From Nemertoderma westbladi (Eukaryota; Xenacoelomorpha; Nemertodermatida; Nemertodermatidae), in NCBI GenBank assembly GCA_032718475.1, contig JAUCBJ010007118.1:1-64000 (forward strand): a DNA stretch of 64,000 nucleotides, in the 5' to 3' direction. Positions 26,297 through 37,497 of this stretch are shown here, in pieces (position 1 is the stretch's first letter; each line of letters opens with the position of its first letter). The notes under the pieces were generated by a model, which had not been told where the DNA came from, ran no database searches, and was given only the letters and a program-made list of their open reading frames with translations. The position numbers and the translations under genes are program-made.

Positions 26297-27026
26297 TTCA
26301 GGTCAGGTCAGGTATTCTAGGTTATTGATCAAGAAAACTTGCCACCTCCATACAGCATAAAGGATGTGCCACCTGTAGTTCCATAGACCCTTTTACTAGG
26401 GCAAATCTGGTCCTGTAACTAGGACCCCCTTCGTTCTGGGATAAGGAGTAAGGACGCCCTTGGTCCTGAATTAAGAACCCATATACTTGGCTGCAGTGGT
26501 ATATGGCCTGGCCAGGCAGATGGTGATCTACCAATGGCTGGTCAGGAGTAGAGTGTTCTCCTGTCCACTCTGAGTGCACTTCATTGCGAACTGACCCAGC
26601 AGATAAGCTGCACAGCCAATGGTGGGTCATGTGCACCAGAGTAGGTATGGGTGATGGGCCTCAAATCGCGACTGCTGCGACACCCACCCTGTGGAATGGC
26701 AAACCAGGGTGTGGTATTTGCCAGGAGAGCTGACTCGGCAAAAAGCACCCCCCAACCCCCACTATGGATTACATTAGTAATGCAGAGGTCCGGACACTAA
26801 GGCCAGTGCAATTACCGGATACAATCGGCCTCACAGGCGTCAGTTATCTCCTGAACGGCTGACTGTCTCACCCCCTACAGGAGAGAGAGCAGCCAACAAT
26901 TCTGAGTCAAGTCTGAATTCAATTGTGACGGGGAGAGGGATTCTGGAGTTGGAGGCTACTCTCATGTTCCACCCCGACCAACCAAGCCATTGGTGAATCT
27001 GAGGCAAGTCACTAGACTAGCCTCAG
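26297..27026 (+). mobile_element. LINE-B 5' leader
   Basis: It starts TTCAGGTCAGGTCAGG, with a directly repeated CAGGT, and matches the LINE-A leader for about 600 bp. It extends further, to ACTAGCCTCAG, where a second LINE interrupts; the continuation GTAAACACCCTAACACTCGG is found at 27562. It lacks a long frame, though MDYISNAEVR occurs near 26765. Confidence 0.75.
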
Positions 27027-27562
27027 TTATTATTATATTATTATATTCTTTATTTCATGCAATTGCACATAGTAAAATTATTTATTATATATGATCACAA
27101 AATATATATATCATACAACATGGTAACTAACTTCTAAGAATATATTATTAAAAAGAAAAAAGAAAAAAGAAGAAAAACAATAACTATTTACTCATATTGT
27201 TCACGATTATACACATTTAGGTTAGAAATACAGGGTCTTTCATTTCACGTATTCGTGATATCTTAACTACTGCCGTATTTAATGCTTGCAATAGTGTATT
27301 ATCTATCTTGTTTATACGATCAAATAGACTGGTTACTGATCTATATCTGATATGTATAAATAGTGGTATATTCAACATACCGAGCGCTAGTGAAATACTC
27401 GATGTCTGTCCATCAGTAACTCTTGGTAACCCAAATAATCGCCTTGCGCAATTATTATAGGCTACTTTAAGTTTACTGTGGATACGATCTGAGTAATTAC
27501 GCCTAGCCCATAAGGCATTACAATAAATCGGGGTACAGAATGCACGGAACAATTGCAAACAG
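27027..27562 (-). mobile_element. 5'-truncated LINE 3' end inserted in LINE-B
   Basis: On the minus strand a 113-codon frame (27558-27217) reads FCTPIYCNALWARRNYSD, LKVAYNNCARRLFGLPR and KMLNI-like text. This resembles the thumb and C-terminal part of Jockey/CR1-group polymerases. It is followed by an AT-rich 3' region and a tail of AATAAAGAATATAATAATA type next to 27027. It sits between CAG and TAAAC of the LINE-B leader, with CAG possibly duplicated. Confidence 0.8.
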
Positions 27563-28953
27563 TAAACACCCTAACACTCGGGTCCCCAATTCGACAAGGT
27601 GAGCTGACTGACTTGGCAGATAAGCTTCCTCTTAGCGCAGTGGGTGTTCAAGAGCACCGAATGCAGACTGGACAGACTGATGAGGTTCTGATTAAGGACA
27701 TGGGGAGCGGTTGGCGACTCGCCCTCGCATCAGCAGATGATAGTGGCAATGGGGGAATTGGTGTATTAATGAATCCAACTGCACATGCAGCATTGGAAAC
27801 AATAGACCAAATCTCTAACCGCATCATCTGTTGCCACTTTTCATGTTCTGGAAGACTGGCTAAGAGGTTTCCTAAGGTGGTTCTGATTGTGTGCTACTCT
27901 CCAACAAGTGTTGCCCCTGTAGATGAGGTGGAAAATTTCTACCACAATCTACAAGCAGGTAGTGAGTGGATCAGCATGCATTCTTAACATTCCTGGGAGA
28001 TTTTAATGCAAGTCTGCATCAATCTCTTACAGCAATAGTGTTAACCGAAATTCCGTCCATCTTCAGGATTTTATCTCTGGAAATGGATTGTTTTCGGCTG
28101 GAACCCAGTTCAAGAATCGAACTGGAAAGCTATGGACTCATAGTGGACCCAGTGGTCACAAGTCCCAGATAGACCATATCCTGTTTCGTAGGAAATACAG
28201 GAGCTCTATACAAGACTGTAATGCATTTACACTACGACCCTTCTCCAGTGATCACTGCCTTATTGTGGCCAAGGTAAGACTTAGTCTGCGTGCTAGCAGA
28301 ACAACGAAATCTGCCTTGCTGCGGCATGACTGGTCCTCTCTGTTGCAACAGCCAAGTGCGAGATCCAGCTTTACACTACAGCTGAGCAACATGTATGAGG
28401 TTCTTGCCTCTGAGGCGGTAGATCACTGCGAGGGCTATACTGCCTTCTGCCTTCACAGGAGCAGTTAATTTAGCAGCTTCAGAAACAGTTCCTGTATACC
28501 CTCGAAAAAGGAAAAGGTCCCCCTGGACTGACAACAAAATTCAGATGTGCCGAAATGACCTCTATAAGGCGCAGAAAGAGTCCCGACTCAAACAGAATAC
28601 AGTGGCCGAGAATAAAGTTAAGGCTGCATCTAGGTCCCTGAACAGGCTGTACTCTGTTAATCTACAGGAGCTAATAAAACAACAGGTTGATGCCATCAAT
28701 GATGCTGACGACAGCAGGCAATCATCCCAGGCATGGAGCGATCAACTTGCTTGCTGGTCGAAAAAGCCACCCAACCACCAAGGTTAAGGCTGAATCACCA
28801 GTCGATCGCCTCAATGGTTGGAAGGCCCACTTTGAAAAGCTCCTCAAAAATGACAGGGTTTTGCCTGATAACTTTATAGAAGCAAAAGTTTCTGAGTCTG
28901 TACTCCCAGATATTCCCATTGGCGATATCGTCTTTGCTGAAGTGAAGGCTGCT
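27553..28953 (+). pseudogene. LINE-B ORF2 N-terminal part: AP endonuclease and linker
   Basis: The frame from 27553 reads VNTLTLGSPIRQGELTDL and VGVQEHRM, then VLIVCYSPTSVA, and (after a frameshift near 27980) FLGDFNAS, the endonuclease/exonuclease/phosphatase core of APE-type LINEs. Later frames carry SDHCLIVAKVRLSLRASR and WTDNKIQ-type linker words that match LINE-A ORF2. At least three frameshifts lie between 27980 and 28790. The intact enzyme nicks target DNA to prime reverse transcription. The match with LINE-A stops at 28953 (GAAGTGAAGGCTGCT), where the L2-type sequence begins. Confidence 0.85.
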
Positions 28954-30563
28954 TCAACTTTTTCTGGTACACCTATCACAGAGTTTCAGCCAGTCACAGT
29001 TGAGGATGTGGAACTACTGATAAAAGATGTAAACTTAAAAACGGGCCCATCTGATCCACTTCCTTCGAAGATGCTCAGAGGATCCATGAGTGTTCTATTA
29101 CCATTATTTGCTGTAATTATCAACTTGTCGACATCATTGGGCCATGTTCCTTTCCTCTTTAAAGAAGCTGTACTGCGTCCACTATTGAAGAAATGTAACC
29201 TGGACCCAGAATTCCTTAAAAACTTTAGACCTGTGTCCAATCTTAAGTTTCTAGCAAAGCTGACTGAGAAAGTTGTTGCACAACAACTAATTAAACACCT
29301 GAACATACTTTCGCTTCATGAGCCTTTCCAAAGTGCATATCGTTCGGCCCATAGTATTGAAACTGCACTACTTCGGGTAAACAATGATATCCTACGCGAA
29401 ATAGATGGAGGTTCTTGTGTCTTGCTGATCATGCTCGATCTTTCAGCAGCGTTTGATGCCATTGATCATTCGATACTGATAACATCCTTGAGAACGATAT
29501 TGGTGTAGACTCTACTGCATTACGGTGGTTTGAATCTTACCTCACTGAACGCTCTCAGAAAGTGCTCATTGGAAATTCCTTGTCGACTCAGAGATGCCTG
29601 AAATATGGTGTACCACAGGGATCTGTATTGGGTCCACTGTTATTCACTTTAAATACGAGGTCTCTTGCTAAAGTAATCCAGAACCACGGCCTTCACTACC
29701 ATATATGTATGCTGATGATACTCAGATCTACATATCATTTAAACAAACTGAACTCAGACAAAACTGAATTAATATTATTTCAATCTCGCTTCAATACAAC
29801 GCAGTTGCCAACACACAGTTTAGTATTAGGTGGTGAAGTGGTTACGTGTTAAATGTGCGGGCAACATTGGGTGTATTATTGATGATCAGATGACTATGAA
29901 TGCACAAATTAAAAAGGTGGTCAGATAATCCTTTTATCACATTCGTAATATATCTCAAATCAGAAAATACTTGCCTAGAAAGGATTTAGAAACTGTTATT
30001 CATGCCTTTATTACCTCTCGTAAGGACCTCAATAATTCCTTATATTTCGGCCTACCACAGCATCTAATTATGAGTTGTGCAGCGCGATTACTTTGTGGAG
30101 TTAGGAAGTATGATCATATTTCCCCCATTCTACGAGACCTTCACTGGCTCCCCGTTATTCGGCGAATCGATTATAAGATTGATGTTATTACATATAAATG
30201 CCTGAACGGGACAGCTCCTAACTACCTATCAGAGTTGGTTTCAATTTACCAACCGGCACGAGATCTTCATTCTGCTTACCAAAACAACCTGGTACAACCT
30301 AGGTACCGACTTGAACATTATGGACGTCGATCATTTTCGGTTGCAGCTCCGATGATATGGAACGCACTCCCAGATTCGATTAAATCTTGTGGGTCTCTGG
30401 GGTCATTTAAGCGTTGTCTCAAGACTCATTATTTTAGCCGTGTATATAACTGATCTTTTAATTACTTACTACTGGTCTTACTTTTTAGCTAGTGCGCCTA
30501 GAGCACTTTTTAATTAATTTGAATAGGCGCTGATAAATATATATTATTATTATTATTATTATA
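28954..30563 (+). pseudogene. L2/CR1-type LINE polymerase, 5'-truncated and broken
   Basis: The first frame (to 29508) holds DPLPSKMLRGSMSVLLPLF, FRPVSNLKFLAKLTEKVV, FQSAYRSAHSIETALLRV and the catalytic motif LLIMLDLSAAFDAIDHSIL. The next frame (about 29510-29700) holds YGVPQGSVLGPLLF. The YADDTQIYISF active site follows out of frame at 29707-29745, with a deletion straight after it. The last frame (29971-30453) holds ARLLCGVRKYDHISPILRD and LHWLPVIRRIDYKI, ending FKRCLKTHYF. The 3' end is GATAAATATATATTATTATT. Compared with LINE-A, about 535 bp of LINE-B RT is missing at this site, so arrival was coupled to a deletion. Confidence 0.88.
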
Positions 30564-30638
30564 ACTGATGACGGTGACACATAACCATTTTAAGTGTTTG
30601 GGGGCGTCCTCCAGGGAGACAAACTTGCACCATTCTTG
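30564..30638 (+). mobile_element. LINE-B RT remnant left of the unclassified element
   Basis: This 75-bp piece (TGACGGTGACAC to CACCATTCTTG) matches the reverse complement of 14220-14290 in LINE-A. It encodes part of GVLQGATLAPFLF and ends exactly where the 2.9-kb element starts. Confidence 0.85.
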
Positions 30639-30675
30639 GTGGGATAAATATTTCTCCATTTGACGCAACACCGCC

Positions 30676-30710
30676 GCGGCCGCTATGAGGGAGGTGAATA
30701 CCGCGGCCGC
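30676..30710. repeat. GC-rich inverted pair near the left end of the unclassified element
   Basis: Two GCGGCCGC octamers 19 bp apart sit 37 bp inside the left end and could pair as a hairpin. The same arrangement occurs in copy B at about 51126-51160. They stand out against the AT-rich surroundings. Confidence 0.8.
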
Positions 30711-32082
30711 TCCTAAAGCCGCAGGCCATCGCTAACTATATAGGTTAACTTGGGATTCTGGGGGACTTTTCGATGAAGGAACTGACCAAATTTTTTTATT
30801 TTCTCACCAAGGGAGCGGCTCGGAATTCTAAGATATTAGCAACTCTAACATTATTAAATCTAACCCTTCGACGGACACGGCGGACAAAAAACCGTCATTT
30901 TTTCGACAATTTTAAAATTTTTTTGAAAGGCACTCTACAGTGGCTCGAAAAAACCCTAGGTTATTGCTTAACCGACGCCGGGATACGATAGAAGGGATTA
31001 ATTAGTGAATTCGTTTTTTTTTTAAAAAAGATTACCACGCCTTTTTTCCGAAAATGTCCGTCAAAGTTGAAAAAACGGACAAAATGACTTTGCGGGATCC
31101 GCTATAACTCGGCTAATATTAATCGTACGGGGACGAAAGTAACGCGGTTGGAAAGGGGAAGAGTGGTACTACCTTCGTATCGAATGGGGGTAAGATATTT
31201 ATTAAAATTTCGGGTGGAAAAAGGGCCTGTAAATTTGTACGTTTTTGTCCGTCTTTTTTGGAAAACTTATTTCCGAAATGTTTAATTCGACAACGCGGGT
31301 AGGAATCCACTAATTCTTTTATGAAACTCGTAAAAGACCATTGGGGCTACGTTCCTATCGAATGGGGGTACAAAAAATATGTCGGCAATAGGGGCCAAAA
31401 AGGGCCAGAATTTGTAAAGTAGTTTTTATCGAATAATTTTTTATTTTTAACTTTAGTTGGTTAAGGTACATTCTATACAGTCAATATCCATACGGGGAAT
31501 TCAAATATGCTATCGGTTTTGCTCCAAGGATGATATTAAAAAAATGAGGGCCAAAATTGTAATTTCGCGCTTCAAACTTGCTTCGCGGGAAATCGTCTAC
31601 CTCGAAAACTACTTAACTTACGGGAGATTTGTTTACACAGACTTATAGTGCGTTAAATTATCTATCTAACAGCGTTAATCACAGCGCCGGAGGTATTATA
31701 AAACTGGAGCGGCAGGCGATCGTGTGAAATATAATATTTATAAAAAGGGACGAAAAATTTTTTTTTTTAACAAATCGCTATTCCATTATAATTTAGCGTA
31801 TTGCGCCAAAAGTACCTGTAAAAAGTATCAAATTAACTCCGCTATCTTTTATCTTAACATATATAATTAAAATTACGAATTTTAAGGGTCGAAAAATATC
31901 GCGTTATTTTGGCCCTTTTTTTTAATTTTTTTGGGGCCAAAAATAACCCCTTCTCAAAAGATTAAGAAAAAAATTACGGCAAAGAATATACCAATTTTAT
32001 TGAATTTGGACCACCAGAACCGAAGTTAGAGCGATTTTAGTGAAAAAATATAAATAATTTTTTTTGCAAAAAAATTAAGAAT

Positions 32083-32155
32083 GGTCAATATTGGATTTCG
32101 AACCCGCGAACTTCGGTTTCATTAACGTGATTGATAACCACTAGACTATGTGACC
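32083..32155 (-). ncRNA. tRNA-like segment in copy A (pseudo-tRNA)
   Basis: On the minus strand a 73-nt stretch runs GGTCACATAGTCTAGTGG to ATTGACC. It has an A-box match TAGTCTAGTGG (32148-32138) and a B-box-like GGTTCGAAATCC (32104-32093) with one extra A in the T loop. The first five acceptor pairs can form (GGTCA/TGACC), but the D and anticodon stems are poor. It is probably tRNA-derived and could at most act as an internal pol III promoter. Confidence 0.5.
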
Positions 32156-32894
32156 AAGAGAATTTGAAATTTTCGAGTGACTATTTTTAAACATAAATAA
32201 CTTCGGTTCTACAGGGCCGTTTAATCTGAAACTTTTTTCATTGGATAGAGGATAGATTGTAGTGTGTGAAATATGATAAAACTTGGGAAAAGATGCACTT
32301 AAATAGTGAACATTTTTTCGATATTTCAAACACTATTATATAGTCCATATTACATAGTCTATATTACTATATATGGTCCAAAATCGCAAATCCAGATTTA
32401 TTAAATTGGATTTTTGACACTTTTAGCGACTGACACTTGATCATACACTATCGTAGATCGGTAGAGGATAAACATAAGTTTGTTAAATAAAAGCCACCAT
32501 TACGATCTGCTAAAGTGCATTTGTACAAATAAGTGTGCAAAAGTGCAAATTTTTTAATAAGGTCAAATTATATAGTATTGGGTTATTTTCTTTGCAGATA
32601 CTTTATTTTCATATTAATATGTTGTTTGAACCTTACTGAGCGCATTAGGGGATATGCGTACAAATAACCGGCCCTTATGAGGCTTCGATTGGGTAAATTA
32701 ATAAAACATAAGGTTGTATAGTATAATATTCTAAAAACCAGTGTGATATTAAATGCACTTTAAATAATAAATAGAAATCAAATAACAATTGGACCACACA
32801 ATTAAAAACTCGTACAATTTTGTACTTATTATATCGCTTCAAATTAATTCAACAGTGGATATTTGGGGGAAGGGGGAAGTTACAGTGTGCATTC

Positions 32895-32943
32895 GGGGGA
32901 AGTTTGGTGAACTGCATTTATGCAGTGAATCCAAACTTCCCCC
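32895..32943. repeat. Hairpin in copy A
   Basis: Perfect 13-bp arms GGGGGAAGTTTGG and CCAAACTTCCCCC enclose a second inverted pair CTGCAT/ATGCAG. The structure is identical in copy B (53468-53516). Confidence 0.9.
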
Positions 32944-33545
32944 TTTGATATATCATATACTTAAGACATGCTAGGGTGACGGGGAAATATTTGTTACTGT
33001 CACACTTTGCTTCCATTTATCCTATCCTTTATTATTACCCCAGTCAGATAAGAGATAATAAACCAGTAAAAACTAAACTAAACTGTCTTTCATGCAAACA
33101 AATTTCTAACTAAAGACGGGTGAATGACCTTGACCATGGAAATAATTTTAAATATAATTGTATATCAACTATTTGGGGAGGCTTCCAAGTTAAACCCGAA
33201 AACAATTATTTTGTTACATACAGTAGTAAATAACGTTGTATGTTCTTCTTCCTCTCATAATAAAATATAAATGAAATATCTCAGATCGCTATGTCCTGTA
33301 ACATTTCACAACCAAAATATTTAAGTGTGAAAAGTGTAGGCCTACCACACTCCGCCCAAACAACCGCAAACGCATAGCCAACAAATTTAACAAAAGGTTA
33401 CATACATGTTGGGTTCATGACGAGATGAGTGAAAATTGATCGCGTAATATAAAGTAAAAAATTAAGAGACGGGCTGGCTATCCTCCACTTTCTTACCCAA
33501 TGGATATGTTGTTGTAATAATCTAATATTGGGGCGGCTTTCTCTC

Positions 33546-33889
33546 GTTCATAATTGTTGTTGACTATGTTCTACGCATGTCCTTAGATCATCATAATGAT
33601 AATGGGGTGATGATAACTCCACCTACTGGCTCCAGAAGTCGAGGAAATCCTGCCAATTACCTAACTGATCTAGACTTTGCTGATGACTTAGGAGTACTCT
33701 CAGAATCACTAGAGGGAGCCCAACGGCTCCTCAGCTCATTAGAACATGCTGCTTCTAGTGTTGGTCTTTTTATCAAGTGTTGGCGCAATTTTGTCAACAA
33801 GCCGGCACAGCAATCTTAAAAATGCAGCTGCAATGCAACATGCCTATCCTGTCAGTCCTATCCTATCCTATCAGTCCTAGTAGTAGTGT
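33546..33889 (+). pseudogene. LINE-B ORF2 3' part with internal deletion
   Basis: The sequence resumes at TTCATAATTGTTG and encodes MSLDHHNDNGVMITPPTGS, LDFADDLGVLSES (active-site box intact) and SSVGLFI. It then jumps directly to the last residues (RNFVNKPAQQS), so the thumb and C-terminal region seen in LINE-A are deleted. The end is a slippage-prone CCTATCCTATCCTATC tract and a (TAG)n tail meeting the satellite. Confidence 0.88.
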
Positions 33890-36800
33890 GCTACCCTGAT
33901 ATAGAGACGGAACCACAATAGTGTGCTACCCTGATATAGAGACGGAACCACAATAGTGTGATACCCTGATATAGAGACGGAACCACATTAGTGTGCTATC
34001 CTGATATAGAGACGGAACCACATTAGTGTGCTATCCTGATATAGAGACGGATCCACATTAGTGTGCTACCCTGATATAGAGACGGAACCACATTAGTGTG
34101 CTACCCTGATATAGAGACGGAACCACATTAGTGTGCTACCCTGATATAGAGACGGAACCACATTAGTGTGCTACCCTGATATAGAGACGGAACCACATTA
34201 GTGTGCTACCCTGATATAGAGACGGAACCACATTAGTGTGCTACCCTGATATAGAGACGGAACCACATTAGTGTGCTACCCTGATATAGAGACGGAACCA
34301 CAATAGTGTGCTACCCTGATATAGAGACGGAACCACATTAATGTGCTACCCTGATATAGAGACGGAACCACATTAGTGTGCTACCCTGATATAGAGACGG
34401 AACCACATTAGTGTGCTACCCTGATATAGAGACGGAACCACATTAGTGTGCTACCCTGATATAGAGACGGAACCACATTAGTGTGCTACCCCTGATATAG
34501 AGACGGAACCACATTAGTGTGCTACCCTGATATAGAGACGGAACCACATTAATGTGCTACCCTGATATAGAGACGGAACCACATTAATGTGCTACCCTGA
34601 TATAGAGACGGAACCACATTAATGTGCTACCCTGATATAGAGACGGAACCACATTAGTGTGCTACCCTGATATAGAGACGGAACCACATTAGTGTGCTAC
34701 CCTGATATAGAGACGGAACCACATTAGTGTGCTACCCTGATATAGAGACGGAACCACATTAGTGTGCTACCCTGATATAGAGACGGAACCACATTAGTGT
34801 GCTACCCTGATATAGAGACGGAACCACATTAGTGTGCTACCCTGATATAGAGACGGAACCACAATAGTGTGCTACCCTGATATAGAGACGGAACCACATT
34901 AATGTGCTACCCTGATATAGAGACGGAACCACATTAGTGTGCTACCCTGATATAGAGACGGAACCACATTAGTGTGCTACCCTGATATAGAGACGGAACC
35001 ACATTAGTGTGCTACCCTGATATAGAGACGGAACCACATTAGTGTGCTACCCCTGATATAGAGACGGAACCACATTAGTGTGCTACCCTGATATAGAGAC
35101 GGAACCACATTAATGTGCTACCCTGATATAGAGACGGAACCACATTAATGTGCTACCCTGATATAGAGACGGAACCACATTAATGTGCTACCCTGATATA
35201 GAGACGGAACCACATTAGTGTGCTACCCTGATATAGAGACGGAACCACATTAATGTGCTACCCTGATATAGAGACGGAACCACATTAGTGTGCTACCCTG
35301 ATATAGAGACGGAACCACATTAGTGTGCTACCCTGATATAGAGACGGAACCACATTAGTGTGCTACCCTGATATAGAGACGGAACCACATTAATGTGCTA
35401 CCCTGATATAGAGACGGAACCACATTAATGTGCTACCCTGATATAGAGACGGAACCACATTAGTGTGCTACCCTGATATAGAGACGGAACCACATTAATG
35501 TGCTACCCTGATATAGAGACGGAACCACATTAGTGTGCTACCCTGATATAGAGACGGAACCACATTAGTGTGCTACCCTGATATAGAGACGGACCCACAT
35601 TAGTGTGCTACCCTGATATAGAGACGGAACCACATTAGTGTGCTACCCTGATATAGAGACGGAACCACATTAGTGTGCTACCCTGATATAGAGACGGAAC
35701 CACATTAGTGTGCTACCCTGATATAGAGACGGAACCACATTAGTGTGCTACCCTGATATAGAGACGGAACCACAATAGTGTGCTACCCTGATATAGAGAC
35801 GGAACCACATTAATGTGCTACCCTGATATAGAGACGGAACCACATTAGTGTGCTACCCTGATATAGAGACGGAACCACATTAGTGTGCTACCCTGATATA
35901 GAGACGGAACCACATTAGTGTGCTACCCTGATATAGAGACGGAACCACATTAGTGTGCTACCCCTGATATAGAGACGGAACCACATTAGTGTGCTACCCT
36001 GATATAGAGACGGAACCACATTAATGTGCTACCCTGATATAGAGACGGAACCACATTAGTGTGCTACCCTGATATAGAGACGGAACCACATTAGTGTGCT
36101 ACCCTGATATAGAGACGGAACCACAATAGTGTGCTACCCTGATATAGAGACGGAACCACATTAATGTGCTACCCTGATATAGAGACGGAACCACATTAGT
36201 GTGCTACCCTGATATAGAGACGGAACCACATTAGTGTGCTACCCTGATATAGAGACGGAACCACATTAGTGTGCTACCCTGATATAGAGACGGAACCACA
36301 TTAGTGTGCTACCCCTGATATAGAGACGGAACCACATTAGTGTGCTACCCTGATATAGAGACGGAACCACATTAATGTGCTACCCTGATATAGAGACGGA
36401 ACCACATTAATGTGCTACCCTGATATAGAGACGGAACCACATTAATGTGATACCCTGATGCCCTGTGCTACCCTGATATAGAGACGGAACCACATTAGTG
36501 TGCTACCCTGATATAGATACGGAACCACATTAGTGTCCTACCCTGATATAGAGACGGAACCACATTATTATGATACCCTGATATAGAGACGGAACCACAT
36601 TAATGTGCTACCCTGATATAGAGATGGTACCACATTAGTGTGGTACCCTGAAATAGAAACGGAACCAAATTAGTGTGCTACGCTGATATATAGATGGAAC
36701 CACATTAGTGTGCTACCCTGATATAGAGACGGAACCACATTAGTGTGCTATTCTGATATAGAGACGGAACCACATTAGTGTGCTACCCTGTTATAGAGAC

Positions 36801-37330
36801 GGAACCACATTCGTGTGCTACGCTGATATATAGATGGAACCACATTAGTGTGCTACCCTGATATAGAGACGGAACCACATTAGTGTGCTACCCTGATATA
36901 GAGACGGAACCACATTAGTGTGCTACCCTGATATAGAGACGGAACCACATTAGTGTGCACCACATTAGTGTGCTACCCTGATATAGATACGGAACCACAT
37001 CAGTGTGATACCCTGATATAGAGACGGAACCACATTAGTGTGCTACCCTGATATAGAGACGGAACCACATTAGTGTGCTACCCTGATATAGAGACGGAAC
37101 CACATTAGTGTGCTACCCTGATATAGAGACGGAACCACATTAGTGTGCTACCCTGATATAGAGACGGAACCACATTAGTGTGCTACCCTGATATAGAGAC
37201 GGAACCACATTAGTGTGCTACCCTGTTATAGAGACGGAACCACATTCGTGTGCTACACTGATATAGAGACGGAACCACATTAGTTTGCTACCCTGATATA
37301 GAGACGGAACCACATTAGTGTGCTACTCTG
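33890..37330. repeat. 35-bp satellite, right block (about 98 copies)
   Basis: The same 35-bp unit continues from AGTGTGCTACC. Variants CACAATAGTG, TTAATGTGC and ACCCCT occur in an order that repeats as blocks of several hundred bp (CACAATAG at about 34302, 34862, 35772 and 36123), so blocks were duplicated. The last 900 bp (36450-37330) are visibly degenerate. Confidence 0.97.
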
Positions 37331-37497
37331 AGACCACCCAGATTTTTTGCTTATGATGTAGTAATGAGTAAGTAATATCCATTTATGAAATAAAAAATGG
37401 GGGTAATCTTACTCGTTCATGTTTCCATGGCAACCAGTTTTTTGGTCGAAATACTGCTGTTTAATCATTGCTTATTCTCTATATAGCATTCCATGTG

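Larger units (their letters stand above)
30639..33545. mobile_element. Unclassified target-selective element, copy A (2.9 kb)
   Basis: It starts GTGGGATAAATATTTCTCC and ends GGGGCGGCTTTCTCTC, with the flanking G on each side ambiguous. A 98-99% similar copy by eye lies at 51089-54118, and the boundaries coincide. The empty site is read from LINE-A (reverse complement of 14209-14230): CATTCTTGTTCATAATTG. Removal restores it exactly, so there is no target duplication beyond one possible G. There are no terminal inverted repeats, no poly-A or microsatellite tail and no transposase-like frame. Internal marks are two GCGGCCGC palindromes (30676 and 30703), a tRNA-like segment and a 13-bp-stem hairpin. 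A tyrosine-recombinase (Crypton-like) or rolling-circle non-autonomous element are possibilities, neither shown. Confidence 0.8.
26297..33889 (+). mobile_element. LINE-B: nested stack built on a LINE-A-family copy
   Basis: This 7.6-kb stack splits the 35-bp satellite exactly between CACATT and AGTGTG. Its frame is a sense-oriented LINE-A-family copy: leader (26299-27026), endonuclease and linker (27563-28953), a short RT piece (30564-30638) and a 3' part (33546-33840) with internal deletion, ending in CCTAGTAGTAGTG. Into it were placed a minus-strand LINE 3' end (27027-27562), an L2/CR1-type LINE (28954-30563) and the unclassified 2.9-kb element (30639-33545). All coding parts are broken. Confidence 0.85.

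Noticed and set aside
30773-30991. 72-codon frame conserved between the two copies of the unclassified element (also 51223-51441)
   Set aside because: Seven nucleotide differences give six amino-acid changes, which does not suggest selection on the protein. Conservation only reflects recent copying.
32083-32155. Functional tRNA gene
   Set aside because: The D and anticodon stems do not pair well and the T loop has an extra base; it is kept only as tRNA-like.
30639-33545. Classical Helitron
   Set aside because: The ends are not TC...CTRR, the insertion is not between A and T, and no hairpin sits just inside the right end. A Helentron-like variant cannot be excluded but is not supported.
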